A stretch of 23,300 bases of DNA, taken from assembly GCA_964470915.1 (NCBI GenBank), contig CAYYEM010000027.1, forward strand, positions 1 through 23,300, in the 5' to 3' direction. The first letter of the stretch is position 1, and every line of letters starts with the position of its first letter. Shown here piece by piece: positions 1-7,682 of the stretch. A model generated the notes under the pieces. It worked only from the letters and a program-made list of their open reading frames with translations, searched no databases and was not told the origin of the DNA. The stretch comes from CAYPXN01 sp964470915. Lineage in GTDB: Bacteria; UBA10199; JADFYH01. The translations under genes and the position numbers were made by a program.

Positions 1-677
1 TCGATAATATTTTTTTCATTTTCATAATTTCCTGAAGTGGTGAGAGCTTGATTGTTAAGGATAAATGGTTTTGTATTCTTGCCATAATCCGCTCCTGGAA
101 TTTGAATAGCGACTTTCCAGGGCCCTCCAGTCGCTCGAATATCTCCGCCTGCATTTACCAAAGCATCGAATCCTTTTGATTTTAAAAATTCAACTATCTG
201 ATCGATAATGTATCCTTTTGCAAGACTTGCAATTCCAATGCGGGTTTGTGGGTGATTCAATTTTGCTTCATTCACCAATAATAATATAATTCCTTCTTTT
301 CCTTGTTTGGATTGAGAAGGAAAACGGATATCAAAGGCGCCCTTTGTTTTTTGATTTATTTCTTGAGCCAGGTTTAAAAGGAACACTGTATCTGGAGAAA
401 GAGGACAGTAATTTTTTCCAGCTTCTCGATTAAGACAACTTATTTCAGAGTTTGGATTATATTCACTGAGTTTGTTTTCAAGTGATTGCGCAAGTGTATA
501 AGCTTCTTCGGTAGTTTCAATTGCTTTGTTTAGATTATTTTTATTTGTTTTAACGGTAATAGTAACGGGAACATGCCCCATCATTAAACGAGAACGAGTA
601 ATTTGTAAGGACGAAGAACAAGCATAGAAAGAGCAAATACAAATAAAAGAAAAGAATAAAGTGAAAAAACTCTTCAT
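1..677 (-). CDS. apbE: FAD:protein FMN transferase (ApbE family), 3' end cut by window edge
   Basis: I translated the minus strand by hand from the ATG at 677-675; 225 codons are visible and the frame is still open at base 1. The protein starts with a hydrophobic export signal ending in Phe-Tyr-Ala-Cys (Cys20), so it is probably a lipoprotein, although the lipobox is not canonical. ApbE hallmarks follow: an RLMMGHVPVTI strand near residue 30, SEYNPNSEIS near 71, an AFDIRF segment near 114, GIASLAKGYIIDQ near 148, NAGGDIRATGG near 175 and the LTTSGNYEN segment near 212. ApbE enzymes transfer FMN from FAD to a Thr in exported FMN-binding proteins, and one such protein lies at 2939-3478. The start overlaps the stop of the ferritin-like gene by one base (TAATG), implying translational coupling. 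Confidence 0.93.
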   Translation of the reverse strand, partial: MKSFFTLFFSFICICSFYACSSSLQITRSRLMMGHVPVTITVKTNKNNLNKAIETTEEAYTLAQSLENKLSEYNPNSEISCLNREAGKNYCPLSPDTVFLLNLAQEINQKTKGAFDIRFPSQSKQGKEGIILLLVNEAKLNHPQTRIGIASLAKGYIIDQIVEFLKSKGFDALVNAGGDIRATGGPWKVAIQIPGADYGKNTKPFILNNQALTTSGNYENEKNII

Positions 678-1114
678 TATTTATCTTTAGGAGTTACCAA
701 CATTTTTTCACATTCTTCAATATGTTCTTGTTCTTGACGAATCTGTTGTCGAATTAATTCCTCCAGTGCGACATTTCCTTCGCAGAGGGGTAGGATGGCC
801 AAATATTGAGATAAGGCAGCTTTTTCAAATTCAACACTTTCAGCGAGAATTTCTAAAACATGGTGTTTGTTAGTTTCAGGAACAGGCTTTACTTTCAATG
901 AAGGATGTCCGCCTAATGCGGTGATTTTTTCACCAATGATAGAAGCATGTTTAAAACCTTCCATAGCTTGATCATTAAAAAACTTGATTATTGGAATGCG
1001 GTTTGGACCCATAATCATAAGCGAATAGTGGAGATATCGAACTACCCCGGAAATTTCTATCTCTAGAATTTCATTTAGCTTTTCAACCAAGATTTGATTT
1101 TGTGCCAAAGTCAT
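677..1114 (-). CDS. Bacterioferritin/ferritin-like diiron protein
   Basis: A 145-residue four-helix ferritin-like protein, slightly shorter than classical Bfr (about 158). Likely diiron ligands are Glu20, the Glu52-x3-His56 pair (segment QAMEGFKHASIIGEKI), Glu95 or Glu97, and Glu128/Glu130 with His131. The ALGGHPSL loop after helix B is typical of bacterioferritin-type proteins. The expected role is cytoplasmic iron oxidation and storage or a related ferroxidase function. I cannot tell heme-binding Bfr from a heme-free relative; Met51 is the only nearby candidate for the Bfr heme Met. A perfect AGGAGG Shine-Dalgarno precedes the ATG. The gene is first in an operon with apbE (TAATG junction) and faces the porin operon across a region with two Fur-like boxes, consistent with iron-dependent control. 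Confidence 0.85.
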   Translation of the reverse strand: MTLAQNQILVEKLNEILEIEISGVVRYLHYSLMIMGPNRIPIIKFFNDQAMEGFKHASIIGEKITALGGHPSLKVKPVPETNKHHVLEILAESVEFEKAALSQYLAILPLCEGNVALEELIRQQIRQEQEHIEECEKMLVTPKDK

Positions 1115-1156
1115 TTTTTTCCTCCTAACATTAACGGGTCTTACTTATTACCCAGG

Positions 1157-1186
1157 CTACTACCGGAAATTTTTTGGTTTTGTCAA
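1157..1186 (-). promoter_or_regulatory. Candidate sigma70-type promoter for the ferritin-like/apbE operon
   Basis: On the minus strand a perfect TTGACA (1186-1181) is followed after 18 bases by TAGTAG (1162-1157). The -35 match is perfect but the -10 match is weak (3 of 6), so the promoter is only a candidate. The predicted start would be near 1150, leaving a leader of about 35 bases. Confidence 0.4.
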
Positions 1187-1204
1187 AGTTTGATTTGGCA
1201 AATT

Positions 1205-1221
1205 ATGAAAACGACTTTCAT
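1205..1221. promoter_or_regulatory. Fur-box-like imperfect palindrome (box 1)
   Basis: ATGAAAACGACTTTCAT. Against the 7-1-7 Fur consensus (TGATAAT-N-ATTATCA) the core matches at 10 of 14 informative positions. It lies upstream of the candidate -35 of the ferritin-like gene and upstream of the porin start. Confidence 0.6.
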
Positions 1222-1270
1222 TTTCTTCTTGACCTTTTCTTATTTTTTCTCTACGAGCCAAAAAACCTAA

Positions 1271-1287
1271 ATGAAAATGATTTTCAT
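1271..1287. promoter_or_regulatory. Fur-box-like perfect palindrome (box 2)
   Basis: ATGAAAATGATTTTCAT is a perfect 8-1-8 inverted repeat. Its core TGAAAAT-G-ATTTTCA matches the 7-1-7 Fur consensus at 12 of 14 positions. It ends 34 bases before the porin ATG, downstream of a TTGACC hexamer at 1229-1234, a placement suited to repression of the porin operon by iron-loaded Fur. Confidence 0.75.
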
Positions 1288-1321
1288 ATTTTTAACCATT
1301 GTGGTGTGAAGGAGAGATTCA

Positions 1322-2830
1322 ATGAATAAACTTATTAAAGCGGCTGTGTTTGGTCTTGTGCTTTCATTTACAGCTAGCTCTTTTGCAAGCGATCAAGGTC
1401 CTGAGTTGAAATTTGATCCTAACGCTGTAAGCACTTCAGAAAGTCAGGCAGCCAAAGCTAAGAAAGATTTTATCTATGGAGATAAGCCGATCGCTAAATT
1501 TGGCGATGACAATAATTATGTGAAGTTGGGTGGTTATGGTTCGGTAAGGTTTGAATATGATTCTGGACAAGATTTGAATGAAACTTTTACCCTTCGGCGT
1601 TTGGTTTTTACAACAGATGCTAAAATTGCTTCTCGTTTTAGAATATACACAGAGTTAGAGTTTGAAAGATTTAGAAAAATTGAGCTTGAAAAAAGTGTAT
1701 CGCAGAATTCAGGGGGCTTGCAGGTTGTACAAGAAATTGAGGGTACGAATAAATCTGAAATTGCCCTTGAGCAAGCATGGTTTGAAATAGATTTCAAGGA
1801 TTGGCTACGTTTTCGTGGAGGAGGAGTTTTAGTTCCTCTCGGTCGATTCAATATTAACCATGATGACAATGCGTGGAATTTACCAAGAAGATCATTGGTA
1901 GACCGGGGCATTCCTGTTTTAGCGACGACTTCTGCATGGGATGAATTGGGTTTTGGTTTTAATGGTGATTTTGACCTCGGTGAAAAATCCAAATTGAATT
2001 ATCAAATTTATGTGATGAATGGTGCGGTGCTAGATGCTGAGTTGGAAACAGTTGTGCAGACACGTAATCCCAAAAGGGATAAACTTGAAATGGAAGCTGA
2101 GTTCGGAATTTCTTCTGGCACATTCTCAAATGACGTCAAAGGAGCGAAGGCTGTTTCGGGAAGAGTAATGTATAGTCCTTCTTTGGGTCATGAATTTGGT
2201 TTTTCAGGTTATTGGGGACGTTATACTCCTAGCTATTTGATTGGTAAAAATATCACTTCTTTTGGTGTGGATACTCTTCAAAAATTTGGAAATTTTGAAG
2301 TGGAAGGACAGTATATCTTTACAAATTTTGGAGGAATGAGATCTGTTATCGATAGTTTTGCTCAGGCTGTGGGAGAGGGAAAAGTGGAAGTGGAATCTGC
2401 AGATAGTCCGGATTTGGAGACGGAAATTGCTTTTAAGCCAAGTCAGTTAGCCGCTAGAAAACAAGGGTATTGGTTGGAGCTGAGATATAATTGGAGACCC
2501 ACTTGGTTGACGAACTCTTGGATGGGAAGACACTTTTCAGATCCACACTTTATTCCGATTCTTCGTTGGGAACAGGCATTCATCAAAGATAGAATTGTAG
2601 ATGCTACTATTACAGGGGGAGCCGTGACCAATTATCAAACTCAAAGTAATCGTGTTGATCGTATTAGTGCGGGTTTGGCTTTTCGCTTCAATCCCTTGGC
2701 AGTGATGCAGCTCGCTTATGAATATACTCAAACCAACAAGGGGACTCCTTTGGGAGAGGTAACAAACTATTTGGCCACACCTAGTAGTAAAAATAGCTCT
2801 ATTATGTTAGGTGCAGCTTTTGGTTTTTAG
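1322..2830 (+). CDS. Outer-membrane porin (phosphate-selective-porin-like beta-barrel)
   Basis: A 502-residue protein with a Sec signal peptide (residues 1 to about 22, ending in Ser-Phe-Ala). A short linker rich in Ala, Lys and Asp follows, then alternating aromatic/polar strands from about residue 66 (VKLGGYGSVRFEY, then RFRIYTELEFERF and LEQAWFEIDFKDWLRFRGG). The barrel ends in Ala-Phe-Gly-Phe; a C-terminal Phe is the usual BAM recognition signal. The overall pattern resembles the OprP/OprO-like porin group, but the substrate cannot be read from sequence. A GGAGAG Shine-Dalgarno precedes the ATG. A Fur-like palindrome sits just upstream, so the porin is probably induced when iron is scarce. 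It is the first gene of a run with the FMN-binding, four-TM and PBP4 genes. Confidence 0.85.
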   Translation: MNKLIKAAVFGLVLSFTASSFASDQGPELKFDPNAVSTSESQAAKAKKDFIYGDKPIAKFGDDNNYVKLGGYGSVRFEYDSGQDLNETFTLRRLVFTTDAKIASRFRIYTELEFERFRKIELEKSVSQNSGGLQVVQEIEGTNKSEIALEQAWFEIDFKDWLRFRGGGVLVPLGRFNINHDDNAWNLPRRSLVDRGIPVLATTSAWDELGFGFNGDFDLGEKSKLNYQIYVMNGAVLDAELETVVQTRNPKRDKLEMEAEFGISSGTFSNDVKGAKAVSGRVMYSPSLGHEFGFSGYWGRYTPSYLIGKNITSFGVDTLQKFGNFEVEGQYIFTNFGGMRSVIDSFAQAVGEGKVEVESADSPDLETEIAFKPSQLAARKQGYWLELRYNWRPTWLTNSWMGRHFSDPHFIPILRWEQAFIKDRIVDATITGGAVTNYQTQSNRVDRISAGLAFRFNPLAVMQLAYEYTQTNKGTPLGEVTNYLATPSSKNSSIMLGAAFGF

Positions 2831-2871
2831 GTTTTTATTTTGTAAATTGTGATTTCCTTATCCCATCCCTT

Positions 2872-2920
2872 AAGGCCCTTTCTTTTGCAGAGCGAATGCT
2901 TTGCAAAATGAAAGGGTCTT
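2872..2920 (+). promoter_or_regulatory. Strong intercistronic stem-loop between porin and FMN-binding gene
   Basis: Left arm 2872-2889 pairs with right arm 2902-2920 (one bulged T at 2909, one G-T pair) around a 12-base loop. That gives about 18 paired positions, including CCCTTTC with GAAAGGG and TTTTGCA with TGCAAAA. Only a short TCTTT follows the arm, so it is a weak intrinsic terminator at best. It may instead be a partial terminator or an mRNA-processing/stability element that gives more porin than downstream product. Confidence 0.6.
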
Positions 2921-2938
2921 TGCTATGGAGAGTGCAAT

Positions 2939-3478
2939 ATGAAAAAGATATTCTTTGTTTTGTTTTTTTTATTCAGTTCAAGTTTGGTGATGGCACAAAG
3001 CACAGTTTATCTCACACCTGCCGATGCTATTAAACTAGTGTTCAAAACTTCAAAAGAAGTGATCAAAGAAGAGCATCCGGTGACAGCTCAAATACAAGAA
3101 GAAGCAAAAAAAATGCTAGGTTATGAGTTGCCAAAGGCGAGTTACTCTTTTTATATTGGCAAATCAGATAACAAAGTAGATGGTTATGCAGTGATTGATG
3201 ATGAAGTCGGCAAGGTGATGCCGATTACTTTTATTACTCGAATTAATCCGGATGGAAAAGTGTCGCAAGTCGAGGTGATGATCTATCGTGAAAGTCATGG
3301 AGGCGAAGTGGCCACAAAGCGTTTTTTGAATCAGTTTCGAGATAAAGATTTGCAAGCCGAACTTCGTTTAGGCAAAAATGTAGTTCATGTGACCGGCGCC
3401 ACTTTGTCTTCTCAAGCTTTGGTAAAGGGTGTCAAAAGAGATCTCGCTCTCTATCAAATTTTTTATGGAAAAAAATAA
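2939..3478 (+). CDS. Exported FMN-binding-domain protein, predicted covalently flavinylated
   Basis: A 179-residue protein with a Sec signal peptide (residues 1-20, ending in Val-Met-Ala) and one FMN-binding domain of the NqrC/RnfG type. The decisive motif is VTGATLSS at residues 151-158; in this family ApbE attaches FMN by a phosphoester bond to the Thr, here predicted Thr155. The following SQALVKGVKRDLAL helix is also typical. There is no C-terminal TM helix or lipobox, so the mature protein should be soluble in the periplasm. ApbE is encoded divergently (1-677). A GGAGA Shine-Dalgarno lies upstream. The next gene begins 14 bases before this one stops. I infer a single-electron carrier role; its partners are unknown. 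Confidence 0.9.
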   Translation: MKKIFFVLFFLFSSSLVMAQSTVYLTPADAIKLVFKTSKEVIKEEHPVTAQIQEEAKKMLGYELPKASYSFYIGKSDNKVDGYAVIDDEVGKVMPITFITRINPDGKVSQVEVMIYRESHGGEVATKRFLNQFRDKDLQAELRLGKNVVHVTGATLSSQALVKGVKRDLALYQIFYGKK

Positions 3479-3950
3479 ATTCCTTTCTAGTTTATCTTTA
3501 TCTTTCAAGTTTGCAGTTCGAGCTTATATCCTTTTAAGTTGTTTGGGTTTTGGTGTGGCAGCTTTAATGAGCTATCAGCATTACGGCTTTAACCATGATA
3601 AAACAGTTCAATATTATCTGGGAGATCCAGCAGAAGGTGAAATGGCTTTCAAGAAACCCTATTCACAGTTAGTCGGGGTAAGCCATGTCCATACCTACAC
3701 AATGCCTCTTGTGTTTTTTGTGATGTGGATTTTGCTTCAGGGTAGCGCCGCCGGAGAGCGTATGAAAAAAATCATTGTGGGAGGAGGCAGTCTTTCTATT
3801 TTGATCTACAACGGAGCTCCTTATGTGGTGAGAAATGGTTGGGTAGATGGAGCTTGGTTATTCTCAGTCGGAGGAGTGGGATTGTTTCTATTTTATTTTT
3901 GGCCAGCGATTTTAGTACTAAGAGAATTAGGCAAAAAGGACAATTCATGA
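3465..3950 (+). CDS. Four-TM inner-membrane protein with HxH motif, unknown family
   Basis: From the ATG at 3465 this is a 161-residue protein with four hydrophobic segments (about residues 16-37, 80-96, 106-126 and 135-157). The segment between TM1 and TM2 contains HYGFNHDK, a YYLGDP element and SHVHTYTMP just before TM2. The His residues could ligate heme or metal, but no named family is certain. I know similar small membrane proteins near FMN-binding genes in proteobacteria, some carrying the misleading name elongation factor-1 alpha; that link is from memory. A GTG at 3429 would add 12 residues; I prefer the ATG because the protein then starts cleanly before TM1. The gene overlaps the FMN-binding gene by 14 bases and dacB by 4, so it is probably translationally coupled and may pass electrons to the flavoprotein. 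Confidence 0.7.
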   Translation: MEKNKFLSSLSLSFKFAVRAYILLSCLGFGVAALMSYQHYGFNHDKTVQYYLGDPAEGEMAFKKPYSQLVGVSHVHTYTMPLVFFVMWILLQGSAAGERMKKIIVGGGSLSILIYNGAPYVVRNGWVDGAWLFSVGGVGLFLFYFWPAILVLRELGKKDNS

Positions 3951-5143
3951 AAAAAATTTATGGACTTGCTATCGTAGTTCTATTGTTGGTTTCTAACCGT
4001 GGGCAAGCATCCTCACTGCCAGATTGGTCAGGGGATGTCGCAAAGTTAGTTCAAAATGGTGGGGTTTACGTAGAGTCTTCGGATGGAAAAGCTTTATTGG
4101 ATTATGATGGTTCGCGACATTATGTTCCTGCGTCTACTCTCAAAGTAGCTACTGCCTTGGGGGCTATAGAAATTCTAGGAAAGGACTATCGTTTCAAAAC
4201 CGAATTCTATCTGGATGCAGCAAGTAACTTGTATGTGAAGGGTTATGGAGATCCCTATCTGGTTTCCGAAGAGTTTGTATTGATTGCAGCACAGCTTAAA
4301 AAGTTGGGCTTAAAAAAGGTGAATCAGATTTTTTTAGATGAGTCATACTTTGAAACAATGAAAGTGCCTGGGGTTTCTGCTTCTTTAAATCCTTATGATG
4401 CCCTCAACTCGGCACTCTCAGCGAATTTTAATACCATTAATATTGTCAAAACAAAATCTGGAGAAGTGGAATCAGGTGAAAGTCAAACTCCAGTGACTGA
4501 GCTGACTAAAACTCTGGCTGCCAAAGCACCTTTGGGAAAAAGTCGCATTAATTTGGCAGCAAATCCCAGCGAATCACTTTTGTATGTTGGATATTTACTC
4601 AAAGCATTTTTGGCTCAGCAGGATATTCCGGTGACAGGAAATATTCAGGCTGGCAAAGTAAGTCCGTCTGCTAAGCTTTATTATAAGCATTTATCTTCAA
4701 AATCTCTCGCTCAAGTCATTCAGGCTTTATTAAAATTTTCGACGAATTTTATTACTAATCAGCTTTATTTAGTCATGGGAGCAGAAAAAATGGGCGCTCC
4801 TGCTACTCTTGCGAAAAGCAAAAAAGTTATGACCGATTTTTTAAAAATAAAGTTGGGAAGCAGTGATTTTAATATTGAGGAAGGTTCCGGGATATCAAGG
4901 CAAAATAAATTTACACCCAAGCAATTAGTGAAAATCCTGAAAGCCTTTGAACCTTATAAAAATTTACTGCCTGAGAAAATGGATGGCATATTAGCAAAAA
5001 CTGGAACCCTGAATGGTGTTTCTTGCTTAATAGGATATTTTGATTCAAATCAATACAAGCAAGTATATTTTGCTATTTTATTGAACCAGGCTGCAGGAAA
5101 TAGAGAAAAGATTGCTAAGGTTCTTTATCAAAATCTCCATTAA
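3947..5143 (+). CDS. dacB: D-alanyl-D-alanine carboxypeptidase/endopeptidase, PBP4 type (peptidase S13)
   Basis: From the ATG at 3947 this is 398 residues with a signal peptide (1 to about 22). A longer in-frame start at 3839 would add 36 residues without a signal character and lie inside the previous gene, so I rejected it. All three penicillin-binding motifs are present: SxxK as STLK at 63-66, SxN as STN at 265-267 and KTG at 351-353. The EEGSGISRQNKFTP segment near 311 is typical of family S13. E. coli DacB is 477 residues, so the inserted domains are reduced. The enzyme would trim or cleave peptidoglycan peptides in the periplasm. An AAAAAGGA Shine-Dalgarno lies inside the preceding gene, and ATGA overlaps its stop. 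Its place at the end of a Fur-flanked redox operon is odd. Confidence 0.92.
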   Translation: MKKIYGLAIVVLLLVSNRGQASSLPDWSGDVAKLVQNGGVYVESSDGKALLDYDGSRHYVPASTLKVATALGAIEILGKDYRFKTEFYLDAASNLYVKGYGDPYLVSEEFVLIAAQLKKLGLKKVNQIFLDESYFETMKVPGVSASLNPYDALNSALSANFNTINIVKTKSGEVESGESQTPVTELTKTLAAKAPLGKSRINLAANPSESLLYVGYLLKAFLAQQDIPVTGNIQAGKVSPSAKLYYKHLSSKSLAQVIQALLKFSTNFITNQLYLVMGAEKMGAPATLAKSKKVMTDFLKIKLGSSDFNIEEGSGISRQNKFTPKQLVKILKAFEPYKNLLPEKMDGILAKTGTLNGVSCLIGYFDSNQYKQVYFAILLNQAAGNREKIAKVLYQNLH

Positions 5144-5145
5144 AC

Positions 5146-5427
5146 TTATTTGCAGAGATTTTGTCCGCCAGCGATTGCTTTACCTTCAAAATTAGCGTGT
5201 ACTTGTTTAGAAACAATTCCATCTGAAAAATGAATAGTACAAAGGCTTTTAGCCAGTACTAAACATTCGTCAGAGGAATTCTTGAGTTGCGTAAGGGTTT
5301 CGCTAGGTCTGCAAAGCATATTGGGCTTGCAAACTCTTTCTACATGGGCAGTACAAATCCCCGCAAACGCCGATCCTAGGGAAGTTAAAAAGAAAAATAT
5401 AGAAAGTATAAAAGATTTCATAGCCAT
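5146..5427 (-). CDS. Small secreted six-cysteine protein, unknown function
   Basis: A 93-residue protein with a clear Sec signal peptide (residues 1 to about 22, ending in Ser-Ala-Phe-Ala). The mature part has six Cys (25, 33, 39, 55, 63, 92), an even number that could form three disulfides in the periplasm. A second Met at residue 3 is an equally good start. I recognise no family. The gene converges on dacB with only two bases between the stops and is divergent from the gene at 5497. Confidence 0.6.
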   Translation of the reverse strand: MAMKSFILSIFFFLTSLGSAFAGICTAHVERVCKPNMLCRPSETLTQLKNSSDECLVLAKSLCTIHFSDGIVSKQVHANFEGKAIAGGQNLCK

Positions 5428-5496
5428 TTCACTTAGATTTAGTTTATTTTAATGTAAAACGCAACCTAGAGAATTTTAGTTTTAAGGGAGGTTTGA

Positions 5497-6612
5497 ATGC
5501 AGAAGAAATTTAGTCGTGTTGTCATATATTTTCTTTTCCTGTTAGCATTTGCTTATTCTGGATCCCTTGCTTGTTCTTTTGCTTCCGGTGGAGGAGGGGG
5601 TGGGGGAAGTAGTAGTGCTGCAGGAATTTTATATTTGCTCGATAACCAGAATACTCAGGTAGCTATTTTCCCTAATGCGACTAATTTAACAGGAAGCCAG
5701 ACGGTCAGCCAAGTACTGACGGGTGATCCTGATAATGAAAATACCAACCCAAACAATTATTTCATGCAAAATCCCACTGCTTTGGCCATTGATACTGCAC
5801 GAAATATTCTCTATGTGGCAGATAGCAATCAACAGGCAATTTTAGCTTTTAATTCTGCGAGTACATTAAGTGGACAGGTTTCAGCGATTCGTATTTATCC
5901 TTACTCAGGTACGAATGGACATGTTGTCGATCTTTTTTACGATGCGAGTCACGATATTTTGTTTGCAGCGGATCAAAATCAACAAACAGTTTTTAGATGG
6001 GCAGGAATCAGCACCACTCCTCTTCCGAATGAGCAAGGACCAACAGGTCAAATTTATATGGGCTTTGCCATGTCAAGCATGGCCATTGATCTTCCCAATA
6101 ACTTGCTTTATTTAGGTAATCCTACAGCTTCACCTAGCCCTGCAGTTGAAATGTATAATGGTTTGTTGGCACTTACGAATGATACGAACACACCGTATGT
6201 TGCTTCAAATATTTTTACTGAAACTCCTTCAGAAATTGCAACCCAAGGTTTTGTAAACTTAGATGGAATGGTAGTAAACCCCACGATTGTAACAGGTGGT
6301 ATTCTTTACGTTTCAGAAACAGGTTATCCTTCAATTGAAATTTTTAACAATGCCAGTTCATTGCAAAATGAACAGGTGGCTACGCAAGAAATTTCGGGAT
6401 CAAGTACAGGTTTAGTGAAAAACCAGTTAAGCAAAATGATATTGCAATCAAATACCAATAATATTTGGGTGATTGCCGGAAATAATCTAATTAATGTTTG
6501 GCAAAATGCTCAACAACTTGATCCTCAATCACAAAATATTGCGCCCAATGTAAGTTTGACTATTAGTGGAGCAGGGCAAATTGTCAGCTTGGCTTTGGAT
6601 ATGACTCGTTAG
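5497..6612 (+). CDS. Exported beta-propeller-like protein, probable lipoprotein
   Basis: A 371-residue protein with a hydrophobic N-terminus ending in Ser-Leu-Ala-Cys (Cys26), a plausible but non-classical lipobox. A poly-Gly linker (residues 31-37) and a Ser run follow, typical of a flexible tether behind a lipid anchor. The rest consists of about five or six repeats of a strand pattern with a hydrophobic core, such as ALAIDTARNILYVADSNQQ, LFYDASHDILFAADQNQQ and AIDLPNNLLYLGN. This is the layout of NHL/YncE-like beta-propellers. I see no catalytic residues, so a binding or scaffold role at the cell surface or periplasm is an inference. The Shine-Dalgarno AAGGGAGG is strong. The stop overlaps the stop of the convergent gene at 6609 by four bases. 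Confidence 0.75.
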   Translation: MQKKFSRVVIYFLFLLAFAYSGSLACSFASGGGGGGGSSSAAGILYLLDNQNTQVAIFPNATNLTGSQTVSQVLTGDPDNENTNPNNYFMQNPTALAIDTARNILYVADSNQQAILAFNSASTLSGQVSAIRIYPYSGTNGHVVDLFYDASHDILFAADQNQQTVFRWAGISTTPLPNEQGPTGQIYMGFAMSSMAIDLPNNLLYLGNPTASPSPAVEMYNGLLALTNDTNTPYVASNIFTETPSEIATQGFVNLDGMVVNPTIVTGGILYVSETGYPSIEIFNNASSLQNEQVATQEISGSSTGLVKNQLSKMILQSNTNNIWVIAGNNLINVWQNAQQLDPQSQNIAPNVSLTISGAGQIVSLALDMTR

Positions 6613-7682
6613 TCCACTGCAATTTCTTCGAGGGCTGAATCAATCATGGCTTCAGTATTTTCTCCCAAGCGTTTTTGTAGAAGTTGAATGAGAGAATTCC
6701 GAAATGTGGCACGTACTTCATGGCGCTGCCTTGAAGTAAAGGCGCGGCCTATATTTCCTTGAACCACAAATCGTCTGAGAGGGTGAGCGAGGGGGAGTGA
6801 GTGATTTCCAATCGAAGGCGGTGATGCGCCATGCATTTCAATCCATTCTTCACAAACTATCTGGTGTAGAGATCTTAATTGGCCTGACATTCCTTCACGA
6901 ACCTTTGACCAACCTTGAGCGGCATCGATTGCAAGACGTATTTTATTTTCCCATTGAGAGCGTTCGGAGGCAGCAGGCACATCGCCTAATGCCAAAGTCA
7001 TCATTTGAGTCATCATGTCTCGAACACGGAGGCCGGGTTTATGTTGAATTGGGAAAATGCCTCTTTCATGAAAATCTCTTAAAGGATTTTTGTCAGAAAG
7101 TGCGCCTTCTCCTTTTTTAGGCAGACTTCCCCGGTAACGTGCTAGCAGCGCTTCATCAAAGTCAGCTCTTAAGGATTCAACTTCTGGCACTGTATTTTTA
7201 GGAGATTCCTGCCATAGTTTTTGGGCTTTGCGTTCTGCTCGAATTGCATTTCGGATGAGGTCTTCCGCCTCTTCTTTGGGATGATTCGCTTCACGCAATA
7301 GCCTTGAGTAGGTGTCATAAATTTCGACTAAAGTTAAACTTCCTGTATTATGGAGTGGAATTTCACCTTCCTCGATACTTCGATGAATAGGATGTTTTTC
7401 TCTTGCGACAGACAGGGGTAAGTCCCCTCGATAATTTTTAAGAACACTCGCCCGGAGATTTCGAATCAAATCTTGTGTTTCCGGAGTTTTTCCATCAATG
7501 CGTCGATGCCATCCTTTTAAATTGATAAAGGTACATTCGTAAAGATTGACCAAGGATCGATTTTCTCCCCAAGCTGGATCAACAAAACTTACCCATTGGT
7601 TAAAAAAATCCACCAAAGTTCCACGGCCACGATGATTTTGCAGGGGAAAGGTTCCATGATCGATTACATCCCTGATTCGATC
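6609..7682 (-). repeat. Three tandem ~100-residue protein repeats plus a partial fourth
   Basis: Counting residues from the internal ATG at 8504, the units start at about 275, 371, 472 and 574. They open with DRIRDVIDHGTFPLQNH, HPIHRSIEEGEIPLHNT, NPLRDFHERGIFPIQHK and HPLRRFVVQGNIG. Units 1 and 2 end in similar LRAS-VLKNYRGDLP and LRADFDEALLARYRGSLP segments. The repeats are divergent at DNA level and visible only as protein. Confidence 0.65.

Noticed and set aside
1534..1992. 152-codon minus-strand frame inside the porin gene
   Set aside because: Antisense shadow with basic, low-complexity composition, no Shine-Dalgarno and no family features.
3839..3946. Upstream extension of dacB by 36 codons
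   Set aside because: It lies inside the four-TM gene in another frame and would bury the signal peptide that begins at 3947.
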